NCBI GenBank assembly: GCA_036346355.1
Contig: CM070577.1
Coordinates: 50,230,309-50,294,308 of the forward strand
Length of the DNA: 64,000 bases
Direction: 5' to 3'
Source of the DNA: Rhipidocladum racemiflorum
Taxonomy: Eukaryota > Streptophyta > Magnoliopsida > Poales > Poaceae
Positions 47,311 through 58,356 of this stretch are shown piece by piece. A model generated the notes under the pieces. It searched no databases. It had not been told where the DNA came from and saw only the letters and a program-made list of their open reading frames with translations. The position numbers and the translations under genes were made by a program. Positions within the stretch are counted from its first letter, which is position 1. Each line of letters starts with the position of its first letter.

Positions 47311-48740
47311 TTACATGGCATCAAAGAATTCAGGGTACTCGGTCTTTAGACGATTTTCGGGCTCCCAAGTAGCCTCATCCTCAGTATGATTACTCCACTG
47401 AATTTTATAAAACTTGAGAGTTCTCCGTCGAGTCTTGCGTTCCGCTTCTTCCAACACCCGAATTGGATGCTCTGGATAGGACAGATCCGGTTCAGGCTGA
47501 ACCTCGAGTTCATCCACTGCAATCTGCTCGAAGGGAGTACGAACACACTTCTTCAGCTGGGAGACGTGAAACACGTCGTGAACCATTCCGAGCGAAGGAG
47601 GAAGCTCTAGCTGATATGCTACTTGGCCGCGCTTCCCAAGGATCTTGAACGGCCCTACGTAGCGAGGTGCCAGCTTTCCTTTAACTCCGAATCGACGGGT
47701 GCCACGGAGAGGAGAAACCTTCAGGTAGACGAAGTCGCCAATGTCGAAGGAGAGGGGTCTCCTACGGCGATCAGCGTAACTCTTCTGTCGCGACCGCGCC
47801 ATCCTCAGGTTTTCCTGGACAGTCCTGACCTTTTCTTCCGCCTCCATAACCAACTCAGGCCCAATCAAGGAGCGTTCTCCACTTTCTGACCAATTCAGCG
47901 GCGCTCGACAACTGCGACCATAAAGCGCCTCGAACGGAGACATCTGGATACTGGTTTGGTAGCTGTTGTTGTACGCAAACTCGGCGTACGGGAGACACTC
48001 TTCCCACTTCTTCCCGTAGGACAAGATACAAGCCCTCAACATGTCCTCGAGGATCTGATTGACCCTCTCGGTCTGACCGTCAGTTTGAGGGTGGTATGCT
48101 GAATTGTGGAGCAACTTCGTGCCCAAAACTTCATGTAAGCTTCTCGAGCAGAGACAAGCGAGAGCCTCGATGCGACACTATCCGTTCGGCACTCCATGGA
48201 GACACACGATCCGAGAGATATATAGCTCTGCATATCTCTTGGTCGAAAAAGTAGTCGAGACTGACGAGAAAGTGCGCGGACTTCGTCGATCGATCGACGA
48301 TCACCCAGATTGAGTCATGGCACGAGGAAGTGGTCGGCAGGCGGTAATGAAATCCATGGTAACATCCTCCTACTTCCAAGCTGGAATAGAAAGAGGTGAA
48401 GAGTACCGGTGGCTTGAGGTGTTCGGCCTTTACCCGCTTGCAGGCGTCGCACTCCGACACATAGCGAGCGATTCGCGCTTCATGCGAGTCCACCAAAGCT
48501 GTCGCCTCGGTCTTGATACATCTTGTTGCTGCCGGGTGAATGGTAAGCAAAGAGTTATGCGCCTCGTCGAGAATCCTTCGCTTCAACTCCTGGTCATTAG
48601 GGACAACTATGCGGTCGCCGAACCACAAGGTTCACGATCATCCAGTGAAACTCAGCGACTTGCCCCAAATTCAATTTATCCGGATTTGAGCAACTTCTTC
48701 ATCCTCCGTCTGCCTCTCGAATCTGATCGAGCAATGTAGA
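47311..48740 (-). pseudogene. Tekay-like integrase with C-terminal chromodomain
   Basis: The - strand frame 48126-47311 encodes the integrase C-terminal half: LLHNSAYHPQTDGQTERVNQ with the catalytic Glu, LPYAEFAYNNSYQTSIQMSPFEALYGR, and the GPFKILGKRGQVAYQLELPP module. It ends in a chromodomain (PIRVLEEAERKTRRRTLKFY, then IQWSNHTEDEATWEPE) before a stop at 47311. The N-terminal part with zinc-finger (CDACKRVKAEH) and first catalytic region lies at 48131-48740 in shifted frames. Chromodomains of this class are thought to steer insertion to heterochromatin. Several frameshifts lie between 48100 and 48750. Confidence 0.88.
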
Positions 48741-49891
48741 CCTCAACTCGATAATAGCTATGAATCCTCGCCGCCCATCTCCAAGCCGAGTCTACGGAAT
48801 TCGGCACAGAGGAAACACTCGGGATCGGAGAGTAAGGCGATTGCATTGAGCTTTGCGACTCAACGCGTCGGCTACCACATTCGCCTTCCCGGGTGGTAAT
48901 GCACCTCAAGCTGTAATCTTTGATCAGCTCAAGCCATCTCATTGCCTCATGTTCAGATCTGCTGGTGAAGATGTACTTGAGACTTTTATGATCGGTATAA
49001 ATATTGCACTTGTTCCCCAAGAGATAGTGGCGCCCGGATCTTCAAGGCATGCACCACCGCCGCAAGCTCCAAATCGTGGGTGGGGTAGTGCTCCTCATGA
49101 TGCTTCAAGCTGCCGAGATGCGTGAGGCAACGACTCGGCCTTCTTGCATAAGTACGCCAAGTCCAATGCCTGACGACGCAATACACATCAAAAGGCCTGT
49201 GTATATCCGGTGAGTGAGGCGAGAGCCGTAGTCGACGTTGCTTGATGTCCGAAAGGCGCCTCGCACTGGCCGACCATCTGAACTCAACTCCCTTCTTGAG
49301 CAGCTCAGTCATCGGCTTCGCAATCTTTGAGAAGTCCTGGATGAAACGGCGATAATACCCAGCCAGTCCAAGAAAACTGCGGATGTCCGTGACAGTCTTG
49401 GGCTGCTCCCACTTGAGTACATCATGTACCTTGCTCGGGTCAACTGCCACGCCTCGCTCAGAAAGGACGTGCCCCAAGAATGACACTTCCCTCAGCCAGA
49501 ACTCGCACTTACTGAATTTCGCATACAGGCGGTGCTCCCTGAGTCGCCCGAGAACCATGCGAAGGTGTCTGGCATGCTCTTCTTCATTGGCTGAATATAT
49601 CAGGATGTCATCAATGAAGATGACGACAAAGGAATCCAGCTCCTCCATGAAGATGGAGTTCATGAGGTACATGAAGTATGCCGGCGCGTTCGTCAGACCG
49701 AACGACATGACGGTATACTCGTAAAGCCCGTATCTGGTGGAGAAAGCAGTCTTCGGGATGTCCTCGGCTCGGATCTTAATCTGATGGTAGCCGAGCCTCA
49801 GATCAATCTTGGAAAATACTCGTGCACGGTCGGTGATCAAACAGGAGGTCGATCCGGGGCAATGGGTACTTGTTCTTGACGGTGACTGCAT
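48741..49891 (-). pseudogene. Tekay-like RT palm, connection and RNase H
   Basis: The - strand frame from 49891 reads ARVFSKIDLRLGYHQIKI, then FGLTNAPAYFMYLMNSIF and the polymerase core FIDDILIYS near 49590-49620, followed by CEFWLREVSFLGHVLS and SFLGLAGYYRRFIQDFS. The RNase H region (PFDVYC near 49190, HEEHYPTHDLELAAVVHAL near 49070, NIYTDHKSLKYIFT near 48980) is broken by at least three small frameshifts. Overall the sequence is close to the + strand copy at 57057-57927 but with fewer nonsense codons. Confidence 0.85.
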
Positions 49892-50987
49892 TCAGGGGAC
49901 GGTAATCAACGCAGAGGCGCAGAGAACCATCCTTCTTGGTCACAAAGAGAGCCGAGCAACCCCAAGGTGAGGAGCTCGGGCGAATGAAACCCTTGTCCAT
50001 CAACCCTTTCAGCTGGATCTTCAGCTCAGCCAATTCATTTGGCGGCATCCGGTACGGTCGCTTGGACACTGGAGCAGTCCCTGGCTGGAGCTCAACAACA
50101 AACTCGATATCCCGATCAGGTGGCATTCCCGGTAATTCCGCTGGGAACACATCGGGAAACTCCGACACCACGGGAATCGAGTCCAGCTCTTCAACTTCTG
50201 TCCCATTTAGCGAACACAAGGTGGCTTTGTTCTCGTTAAGAAGTAGGGTGAGTCGGCCGCCCTTCGGATTTCGGAGTGACAGGGTACGACTACAGCAATT
50301 CAAAATAGCCTGCTGTCGTGCCAGCCAACTCATCCCCAGGATGACATCTATTCCCCGAAGGTCTAGAAGCAGCACGCTAACAGTGAACGAAATCCCCTGA
50401 ATCTGAACTACGGCCTTCTGAACCATCTGCCTAACCGTGAGCTTCGACCCTGGTGCCTCAATCAGAAAAGAGGTGACACTGCTACTGATCTTCATTTGAC
50501 GCTGCTCCGCAAACCCCGTGCGGATAAAAGAATGGGAAGCCCCCGAATCAAATAGTACCCTAGCCTCATGCCCCTCAACAAGGAACGTACCAGCTAGCAC
50601 GGCGGAGCCCTCGGGAACCGCCTCGGCGTCGACGAAGGTGACGCTGCCTCGGCTCGACGTAGGCAACGGCGGTGGTGCCGTCGCGCCCTGAAGCCGTGGA
50701 GCGCCGGTAGTGCTGCTCTGGCGTGGGAATGGGCAGTCCCGGATAAAGTGTCCCGCACGTCCGCAATTGTAGCACGGACCGGGACATTCTTTGCTCGGCT
50801 GCCAAGTAGTGGTGGTCGTGGCGGGCGTGCAGCAAGCGGCCGGGCTATTGCGACCGGCGAGGCAGGCTTTGGAGCACACGGCCTCGGCAGGCGATCTGAG
50901 ATCGCGAGCCAGCTGCAGCCGCTTGGCCAATCTGGCGTCGCCGCTTCCTCTTCTTCTCCTCCTGATGAGCCCGCATCTTGAGCTCAA
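49803..50987 (-). pseudogene. Tekay-like zinc knuckle, protease and RT N-terminus
   Basis: One open - strand frame of 394 codons. It carries the CCHC zinc knuckle CYNCGRAGHFIRDC near its start, the protease active site VLFDSGASHSFI, the second protease motif DVILGMSWL, the linker VVSEFPDVFPAELPGMPPDR, and the RT fingers SPWGCSALFVTKKDGSLRL followed by DYRPLNAVTVKNKYPLPR. A frameshift near 49860 separates it from the rest of RT. The protease Asp is intact here, unlike in the + strand copy. Confidence 0.9.
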
Positions 50988-51660
50988 CGGTGATCGCGCG
51001 GCTCACCAGGTCGTTGTAGTCGGCGAAGTCGCAGACGGACAGCTTGTCTTGCATCTTCGCTGTCAACCCACTCACGAACCGACCCTGCTTCTTTTGGTCG
51101 GTGTCGACCTCCTCCGGGGCGTACTGCGCCAGGTAGTTGAACTCCTGCGAGTAGTCAACCACCGACTTGCCGAGCTGTCGGAGGGTGAGAAACTGCTGCT
51201 TCTTCACGTCCATGAGGCCCTTCGGGATGTGGTAAGCCCGAAACGCCTCACGGAACTCAGCCCAAATGGCGGTGCCCGGCAGTCGCATCACCCGCAAATT
51301 GGCCCACCAAGCACCGCAGGCTCTGGAGCCGCCGCGCCGCGAAGTGGGCCTTACGAACTCCCCACGATCGATAAGAGCAAACTTACGCTCTATCGCGGCG
51401 CAGCCAATCGTCGGCCTCCAACGGATCGGCGGCCGTGAGAAGACCGGTGGCTGCGTGTGCGTGAAGTCGAGATAGGCGGTGGGCCGACCCGCCCATCGCC
51501 GCGGCCACCTGCTGGACCCGATCCTGGACCAGCATCTCCAGGATCCGATTTGTCGTCTCCTAGTGCTGCTCGGTCGGCTGCGAGAATATCCAAAGACGTT
51601 GGGAGGAGGCGGCGAACAGCACCTCTCGGCTGCCGCTCGCACCTCCATCACCCCGAAGTG
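50845..51660 (-). pseudogene. Tekay-like gag
   Basis: The - strand frame starting near 51651 encodes a gag with the block WAEFREAFRAYHIPKGLMD, FLTLRQLGKSVVDYSQEFNY and YAPEEVDTDQKK, the retrotransposon-gag domain of Tekay elements. The N-terminal third alternates between frames (for example GYLDF...THTQPP and DPLEADDWLR appear in two frames), so several single-base shifts are present, mainly in G/C runs. The C-terminus is shifted before the zinc knuckle. Confidence 0.85.
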
Positions 51661-52014
51661 GAAGCCCCGCTGGTCCGTGATTCGCCGTTAACCAAAGCCG
51701 ACGACAAGAGTTAGACTCCAAACGGAAACGACACACCACACTAACCTGACAACCTCAACTGACTCCCACTCAGACTGCAGCACCCCGCACTGGGGTCCCA
51801 CAAGTCTGCCACACCCAGAACACAACTTCGATGCAAGGCAGCATGACACATGCACGGCATGAGATGAGATGACATGTACGACTTCCAACGCAACTCACTC
51901 TCACCGCTACAATCCAGGGCGGGGACAAATATCACTTCCTATCTAATGCATTAATGACAATCCTAAGCAATCTCCTAACTGGTCGTCGAGTTGGGGTCCG
52001 TCTTTGTGCGCCTT
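51661..52014 (-). other. Leader of the - strand Tekay-like element
   Basis: Between the primer-binding site and gag lies about 350 bp of leader. It corresponds to 54847-55178 of the + strand copy (both contain catgtcatgc-type and cttgtgggac-type words on their sense strands). No ORF of its own. Confidence 0.6.
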
Positions 52015-52026
52015 GCTCTGATACCA
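52015..52026 (-). other. Primer-binding site (tRNA-iMet) of the - strand Tekay-like element
   Basis: On the - strand it reads tggtatcagagc, three bases inside the 5' LTR, complementary to initiator methionine tRNA. Confidence 0.9.
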
Positions 52027-52029
52027 ACC

Positions 52030-54817
52030 TGTGAGAGAGCCGCCCAGATCATCCTCGAGTTGTTGGATGAACGGTTGTTCCCGTCGGATTTGGATCCGAG
52101 CAACAAATCACCAGAGGTGATCCTGATGCTATTACCCAAGCCCAATGGAGACCACCCTACGAACGTCCAACGACTCGACAACAACCCCGGTATTCCCCCG
52201 GTATGCGATCCGAAACTCGCCCAGGATCCCCACATACCGGTTTCCAAGTCATATCACAACAGTTCCCACAAAGGGGCATCAAACCCAAACTTACTACCAG
52301 AGACGCACGAATGCGGAAGCAACAAAACACACACGGCACACGGAAGCCCAAAGACGACCAAACAAAACAGGAAGCGAAGAGCCGACAGATTCCAAAACAG
52401 AAATAAAGGTGCAACAGTTAACAAAAGTAAAGCCGACTATCCTATACGACAAAAGTAAAACACCCCGGAAGTGTCATGCCCTGAACACTTCCGGGCGCAC
52501 ACGCGCGACGGCCTCTACTCGGTGCCCTTGGCCACCGATAGGCGATGAGGGGCAGAACTCACACCCCTCTGGATCCTCACCTGCAAACCACAAAGCAGAA
52601 GCCTGAGTACAAAAGGTACTCGCAAGTCTTACCCGTGGTCCATATATGACCGACTCCAAAGGACATGCATTTGGATGTAGCAAGAACCAGGCTGAAGGTA
52701 AAAGTGCAGAATGCTTAACATTTGTTATATTAATTACCTAACTACTCAATTCACAATTAAGCAGTTGTAACGGCGCCTACTTCTAACAGGATATTGTAAT
52801 TAACATAACGTAAGGCAAGTCATCTCATATAAAAATTTAGCTCAAGCCCAACGGCGAACCACAAGTTCAAGTTGTTTACTACGCAGAAGAAGTTCGGATC
52901 AAGCTTGCTCATATCCGAGAGCGCGGCAATTCGAATCGCTTATTTAACCCTGCAGGGAAGCATTGATCGCACGACACTTACCACAAGGGCCTAGTGTCAA
53001 CCCCCTCCCAATCATACCCAATCATTTGAGCGTCCTCCTGTGGCCCGAAAACCTAGCACCCCCTCGAGCAGCCCCAAGCCCGGCTTGGCGCTCGAGAGTC
53101 GGCCTAAGCCTCGCCCTCAACCACGTCCAACCACAGGAAGTTACGGTCCATCGATTCCGTATGAGAGAAAGAGTGGCTTACCGTACCATAATCGGGCATA
53201 CGACCAACCGGGGTGTGCTCAATCTTATTCCACTTACGGATCGGTCCTTAATCGACACTGCAGGCGGGCTACACATTTGAGTCTCCATACCCAAATGAAC
53301 CAACTCCCCGCCCGGTCCACAATTCATTTCTTTCCAAAACTTTTCTCAATTCCAAGTCCAACATAATGTAGTACGTGTGTAATAATAACAACCGCAAGTG
53401 ACAGAACCCTCCGTCACTTGGCCCGAACCCGACATCTAAGCATTTCTAAGCGTAGATCAAATATATTACCCATAGCCTAGCTCCAAAGAATGTGTTCAAC
53501 AATTACCAACGGGTGTATGTGCAGCAAATGGGATCTAGACCTATCCCTCAATTAATTTCCTAATGCATCACTTAACCAATCATATAGCAGTTTATTCACA
53601 AAAATACATTTACATAAAGGTTGAATATGCTTAGGTGCTTGCCTTGTTCTTCTGCTGGTGGATCGATAGCGATTTGCCCCTCGGCAACTCCCTCAACCAC
53701 GGCCACGTCAGTCGCCGCGGGATCGTTCTCTACACGAGTACAATGCATAATTAAAATGCATGCAATGCATACGAATGAAGTACAAGCGAAAAACCCGAAG
53801 AAACAACGCATAGCCGGACAACTCGACTCAATCGACAGACCGGCCTAACCGGACGATCAGGGTATTTGATCCGGACTCTCGGACAATCCGGACTCTCCGG
53901 CCCATTCGTCCGGATACTCGGCAGAGCGGACACTCGGACGGGTGTCGGACACTCGGACTGGCGAGTTTTACCCAATAACTCGACGGATCGAGGTGCCGCC
54001 AAGTCCAACGGCACCACGGGGACCCGATCTATGACTTTCCTACACGTGGCAAGGCCGAAGAAGCTTATAGCTAACCCAACTCCACGAGCGACACTAGCCC
54101 ATGAAACCACTAACCAACTCCAAACGACCCTTGGATCGGCGCTACTACTACCCGATCAACCACACTAGCACCCACATTCATCAATTCAAGCCCCACACTA
54201 ACCCTAGGATCACTACACCCAAAACCCTAGAGCTCAAGATTCAACTCCGAAACTTCAAATCTAAACCTAAGCTCTAACTCCCACCATTGATGACCCTAGA
54301 ACCCAAGAATCCCATGAGTCAACCCCCAAGAGAGAGACCTACCTCCAAGGAAGATAGAGGAGAAGCAAATGCCGGGTGGAGGAAGGAGGATGCCGGCTTG
54401 AGGAGGAGTTCCCGGGGATGGAGGAGTCGCCGGGGAGGAGCCACGGAGGGTCACCGGAGTGGAGAGCTCACCGGAGACAAGGTTGGGGTGAGGGAGACGC
54501 ACGGGATGGGTGGAGGACAAGTGGAGAAGAAAGAAGGGAGTGAACCCACGAAATGGGACTTTTATACAAGACCCACCCCCCCGCAAATACCGGACACTCC
54601 GGCCTCTAACCCGGAGACTCCGGGTTGGGGTCTTCGGTATAGCCAACCCGGACACTCCGGACATCCAGTCCGGACACTCCGGGTTGGGGCGCTCGGTCAG
54701 CCCAATCCGGATACTCCGGACATTTTGTCCGGACATTCCGGGTTGGATCCGGACACTCCGGATGTAGATCCGGATACTCCGGATGTCCCAGAACTTTTGG
54801 AACTTGGGGCCTTGACA
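52030..54817 (-). repeat. 5' LTR of the - strand Tekay-like element
   Basis: It runs tgtgagagagccgcccagat to cttggggccttgaca on the + strand and is followed by the duplication gcggc. It contains ccgga/tccgg palindrome clusters at 53870-53960 and 54590-54790 and a G-rich tract at 54350-54540. Some ccgg runs in the first cluster are shortened compared with the other LTR, while in the second cluster this copy is the fuller one. Confidence 0.93.
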
Positions 54818-54834
54818 GCGGCTCCTCACAGCGC

Positions 54835-54846
54835 TGGTATCAGAGC
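54835..54846 (+). other. Primer-binding site (tRNA-iMet) of the + strand Tekay-like element
   Basis: tggtatcagagc follows four bases after the resumed LTR end (tcctcaca, 54823-54830). It proves that the short piece right of the nested copy is the end of the 5' LTR that began at 41602. Confidence 0.9.
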
Positions 54847-55178
54847 AAGGTGCATGAAGACGAACCTGAAACTTAACGACCACTTAGGGAATTGATTAGG
54901 ACTGTCATAATGCATTAGGTAGGAGTTAGTACTTATATCCCACCCTATGTATATAAACGGTGAGTGTGGGTTACATTGGAATCGTGCATTTCATGTCATG
55001 TCATGCATGTGCCATGCCGTCTTGCATCATGAATTGTGTTTTGGGTATGTCGGACTTGTGGGACTCCATTGCGGAGTGCCACAGTCTAAGTTTAGTCAGT
55101 TCGAGGTTTGCTAAGTTTAAGGCTTATCCCTTCCACGTGGAGTCTGACCCTTGTCGTTTGACCTTGGTGAACGACAGA

Positions 55179-56380
55179 ATGAGGACTCGCGGAACTATGG
55201 GAGGGGATGATGGTGCTGGGCGATCGCAGCCTGGCCATGGCGATCCGCCGCCTCCTCCCAATCTGCTGGATGTCTTGATGCAGTCAGAGCAGAACCAGCA
55301 GACCACCAACAGGATCTTGGAAATGTTGGTCCAGAATCAAGCCGCTCCAGGTGGCCGAGGTGAAGGGCGAGGCCGACCAAATGGCTACCTGGATTTCTTG
55401 CACACTCAGCCGCCGACCTTCTCCCGGGCCAGTGATCCGTTGGAGGCCGACGATTGGCTGCGCACGATAGAGCAGATGTTTGCTCTTATCCACTGTGAGG
55501 ACCTTTAGAAGGCTCCTTTCGCAGCGTAGCAGCTTCAGGGCCCTGCCGGGGCATGGTGGGCCAACTTCCTAGTCATGCAGCCTGTCGATCACCAGGTGAC
55601 CTGGGCAGAGTTCCGTGAGGCCTTCCGGGCGTACCATATCACGAAAGGACTCATGGATATCAAGAAGCAGCAGTTCCTTGCCCTCAAGCAGTCGAACAAG
55701 TCCGTGATGGACTATTCACGGGAGTTTAATTACTTGGCTCAGTATGCGCCGGAGGAAGTCGATGCCGATCAGAAGAAGCAAGATCGCTTCATGAACGGAT
55801 TGACGGCAGAGATGCAAGATAAGCTCTCTGTGTGTGACTTCCCGACTTCAATGCCTTGGTGAGTCGGGCGATCACTGTGGAGCATAAGATGATTAGCCAT
55901 CAAGATGAGAAGAAGCGTAAGAGAGCGGTACAATTTGTGGCGGGCAGCAGTTCACAGCGGGCCCGGGCTGTCCCTCTTCCACCACCGAGGGCCCCTGTTC
56001 CTGCACCACCCTTGCCGGCTGGAATGGCCCGGCCTCCTGTCGCTGCTCCACGGCCTCTACCGCCACAGCCAGGAGTGCGGGTGGTGACGAACTCTGGACC
56101 GGGCCCATGCTACAACTGTGGGCGTGCGGGGCATTTCATCCGCGATTGTCCCTTTCCAAGGAGGGGCAACAATTCTAACGCCCCGAGACCTCAAGGCGCG
56201 ACTGCATCGCCTCCACTTCCTGCGCCGAACCGTGGCCGCGTCAACTATGTGGATGCTGAGGTGATTCCTGAGGGTGCCACCGTGTTGACTGGTACGTTAT
56301 GCATTGAGGGACATGCTGCTAGGGTGTTATTCAACTCGGGGGCTTCCCATTCTTTCATTAGCAAAGATTTCGCCGTGTAA
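55179..56380 (+). pseudogene. Tekay-like gag and protease, + strand copy
   Basis: The likely start is the ATG at 55179 (MRTRGTMGGDDGAG). The frame carries NGYLDFLHTQPPTFSRASDP and EADDWLRTIEQMF, is cut by TAG at 55506-55508 and a second stop at about 55527, continues with WAEFREAFRAYHITKGLMD, and shifts near 55856. The zinc knuckle CYNCGRAGHFIRDC and the protease then follow. The protease active site reads LFNSGASHSF, Asn in place of the catalytic Asp of the sister copy, which would abolish activity. A stop occurs at 56378. Confidence 0.88.
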
Positions 56381-56386
56381 CATCAA

Positions 56387-57085
56387 ATGAAAGTGAGTTG
56401 TAGCCACATCTCGTTCCTAATTGATGCACCGGGTTCAAAGATTGCTGCTAACCGGGTGGTCCAAAAAGCCACTATGCAAATCCAAGGGGTTGCTTTCCTT
56501 GTCAACCTGCTGCTCCTTGATCTTCGGGGAATCGATGTCATCTTGGGCATGAATTGGCTCACACGACAGCAGGCCGTTCTAGATTGCTCTCATCGCACCA
56601 TCTCGCTCAAGGGACCGAAGGGCGACCAACTAACTCTGCTCCTTGAGGATGGCGAGACCGCTCTTTGTTCCTTGAATGGCACTGAAGTTGAGGAGCTAGA
56701 GTCCATTCCCGTAGTTTTGGAGTACCCAGATGTGTTCCCAGCGGAACTGCCAGGGATGCCACCCGATCGGGATATTGAGTTCGTAGTTGAGCTTCAACCC
56801 GGGACTGCCCCAGTTTCCAAGCGGCCATATAGGATGCCACCAAATGAATTGGCCGAATTGAAGACTCAGCTGAAGGAACTGATGGACAAGGGATTCATTC
56901 GCCCGAGCTCCTCACCTTGGGGCTGCTCGGCTCTCTTCGTGACCAAGAAGGACGGTTCCCTTCGACTCTGTGTGGATTATCGACCACTGAACGCAGTCAC
57001 TGTCAAGAACAAGTACCCTCTGCCTCAGATCGATTCCTGTTTGATCAGCTTGCTGGTGCACGGGTGTTCTCCAAGATTGACTTGA
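56387..57085 (+). pseudogene. Tekay-like protease end and RT N-terminus, + strand copy
   Basis: An open frame of 232 codons with the second protease motif DVILGMNWL, the linker VVLEYPDVFPAELPGMPPDR, and the RT fingers SPWGCSALFVTKKDGSLRL. It matches the - strand copy at 49803-50600 closely. A frameshift near 57040 moves reading to the next RT piece. Confidence 0.88.
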
Positions 57086-57927
57086 GGCTTGGGTACCATC
57101 AGATAAAGATTCGAGCCGAGGATATTCCGAAGACAGCTTTCTCTACCTGATATGGCCTGTATGAGTACACCATCATGTCATTCGGTCTGACGAATGCGCC
57201 GACGTACTTCATGTACTTGATGAACTCCATCTTCATGGAGAAGCTCGATTCTTTTGTGGTCATTTTCATCGATGACATCCTCGTCTATTCAGCCAACGAG
57301 GAAGAGCATGCAAAACATCTTCGCATCGTTCTCAGGCGACTCCGGGAACATCGCCTTTACGCCAAATTCAGCTAGTACGAGTTTTGGCTGTAGGAGGTAT
57401 CTTTCTTGGGACACGTCCTCTCAGAGCAAGGTGTCGCTGTTGACCCAAGTAAAGTGCAGGATGTTCTCAAGTGGGAACAGCCCAAAACTGTCACGAAGAT
57501 CCGTAGTTTCCTTGGACTTGTCGACTATTATCGCTGATTCATTCAGGACTTCTCCAAGATTGCCAAGCCTATGACAGAGCTACTGAAAAAGGGTGCTGAG
57601 TTTAAATGGTCAGTGGACTGTGAGCGAGCATTCCAGACTCTGAAGAAGCGCCTGACTACAGCTCCTGTCCTTACCCAACCTGATATCCACAAGCCGTTCG
57701 ATGTGTATTGTGATGCATCAGGTATCGGCCTTGGCTGCGTACTTATGCAAGAAAGCCGGGTTGTCGCCTATGCGTCTCGGCAGTTGAAATGCCATGAAGA
57801 GCACTACCCAACTCATGACTTTGAGCTTGCAGCAGTGGTCCATGCCTTAAAAATCTGACGCCACTATCTCCTTGGGAACAAGTGCAATATCTACACCGAT
57901 CACAAGAGTCTCAAGTACATCTTCACT
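57057..57927 (+). pseudogene. Tekay-like RT and RNase H, + strand copy, cut by a MULE
   Basis: RT continues with ARVFSKIDLRLGYHQIKI, a stop at 57148-57150 (TGA where the sister copy has an Arg codon), FGLTNAPTYFMYLMNSIF and the core FIDDILVYS, then stops at about 57373 and 57391, and a further one near 57535. RNase H follows with PFDVYCDASGIGLGCVLMQ and HEEHYPTHDFELAAVVHAL, a stop at about 57856, and NIYTDHKSLKYIFT ending at 57927, where the MULE terminus begins. Confidence 0.88.
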
Positions 57928-58000
57928 GAAATTTTTTTTAAATAAACTATTTTTATTCCAAATTGCAAAAGTAAATGTCTGCCGCAAGAAATTTCAGTTT

Positions 58001-58200
58001 TATACTTCTATCGCCTGTTCATCGGGCGATATAAGCCTGTCGCCCGTCAATCGGGCGACAGGAGACCTTTCGTGTTCTCTGTCGCCCGTTGGACGGGCGA
58101 CAGGTTTATATCGCCCGATGAACAGGCGATAGTATAAAAATCCCCCGTTGGATGGGCGACATATAGTATGCGGGGTTCCTGTCGCCCGATGGACGGGCGA
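58001..58200. repeat. Inverted-repeat cluster near the MULE left end
   Basis: The arm tatcgcctgttcatcgggcg and following bases (about 58009-58045) is repeated as its reverse complement at about 58092-58136, giving near-complete pairing over some 40-45 bp. Inside and beyond it are shorter palindromes of the pattern tcgcccgtNNNNcgggcga (for example 58039-58060, 58082-58101, 58182-58201). The segment lies upstream of the inferred transcription leader. Confidence 0.8.
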
Positions 58201-58356
58201 CAAAAATATTTTATATTCCGCTCGCGCGATCGGATTGCCGGCAGAAGCAGAAGCAAAACAAAACAGAAGAGGAGAGAAAAAAGAGAAGAAGAGAGGAAAA
58301 AAGAGAGGAGGGAAAAAAAAGAGAGCGCGATTTTTGAGCCCCGTCATTCATATTCA

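Larger units (their letters stand above)
44425..54817 (-). mobile_element. Complete Tekay-like chromovirus, - strand
   Basis: Two 2.78-kb LTRs (44425-47203 and 52030-54817) with TG...CA ends flank a gag-pol region. A perfect 5-bp duplication gcggc lies at 44420-44424 and 54818-54822. The primer-binding site (52015-52026) and the polypurine tract (47204-47222) fix - strand orientation. Sense order: gag, protease, RT, RNase H, integrase, chromodomain. It belongs to the same family as the + strand copy into whose LTR it is inserted, eight bases from that LTR's 3' end. Confidence 0.93.
41602..57927 (+). mobile_element. Tekay-like chromovirus (gypsy), + strand, interrupted and 3'-truncated
   Basis: The 5' LTR runs 41602-44424 and ends at 54823-54830 after the nested - strand copy. 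The primer-binding site tggtatcagagc is at 54835-54846; gag and pol run to 57927 where a MULE begins in RNase H. Integrase, chromodomain and 3' LTR are absent from the window. The coding region carries more stops than the - strand copy, including a changed protease active site, so it is older. The left flank gtggg (41597-41601) is the candidate duplication. Confidence 0.85.
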
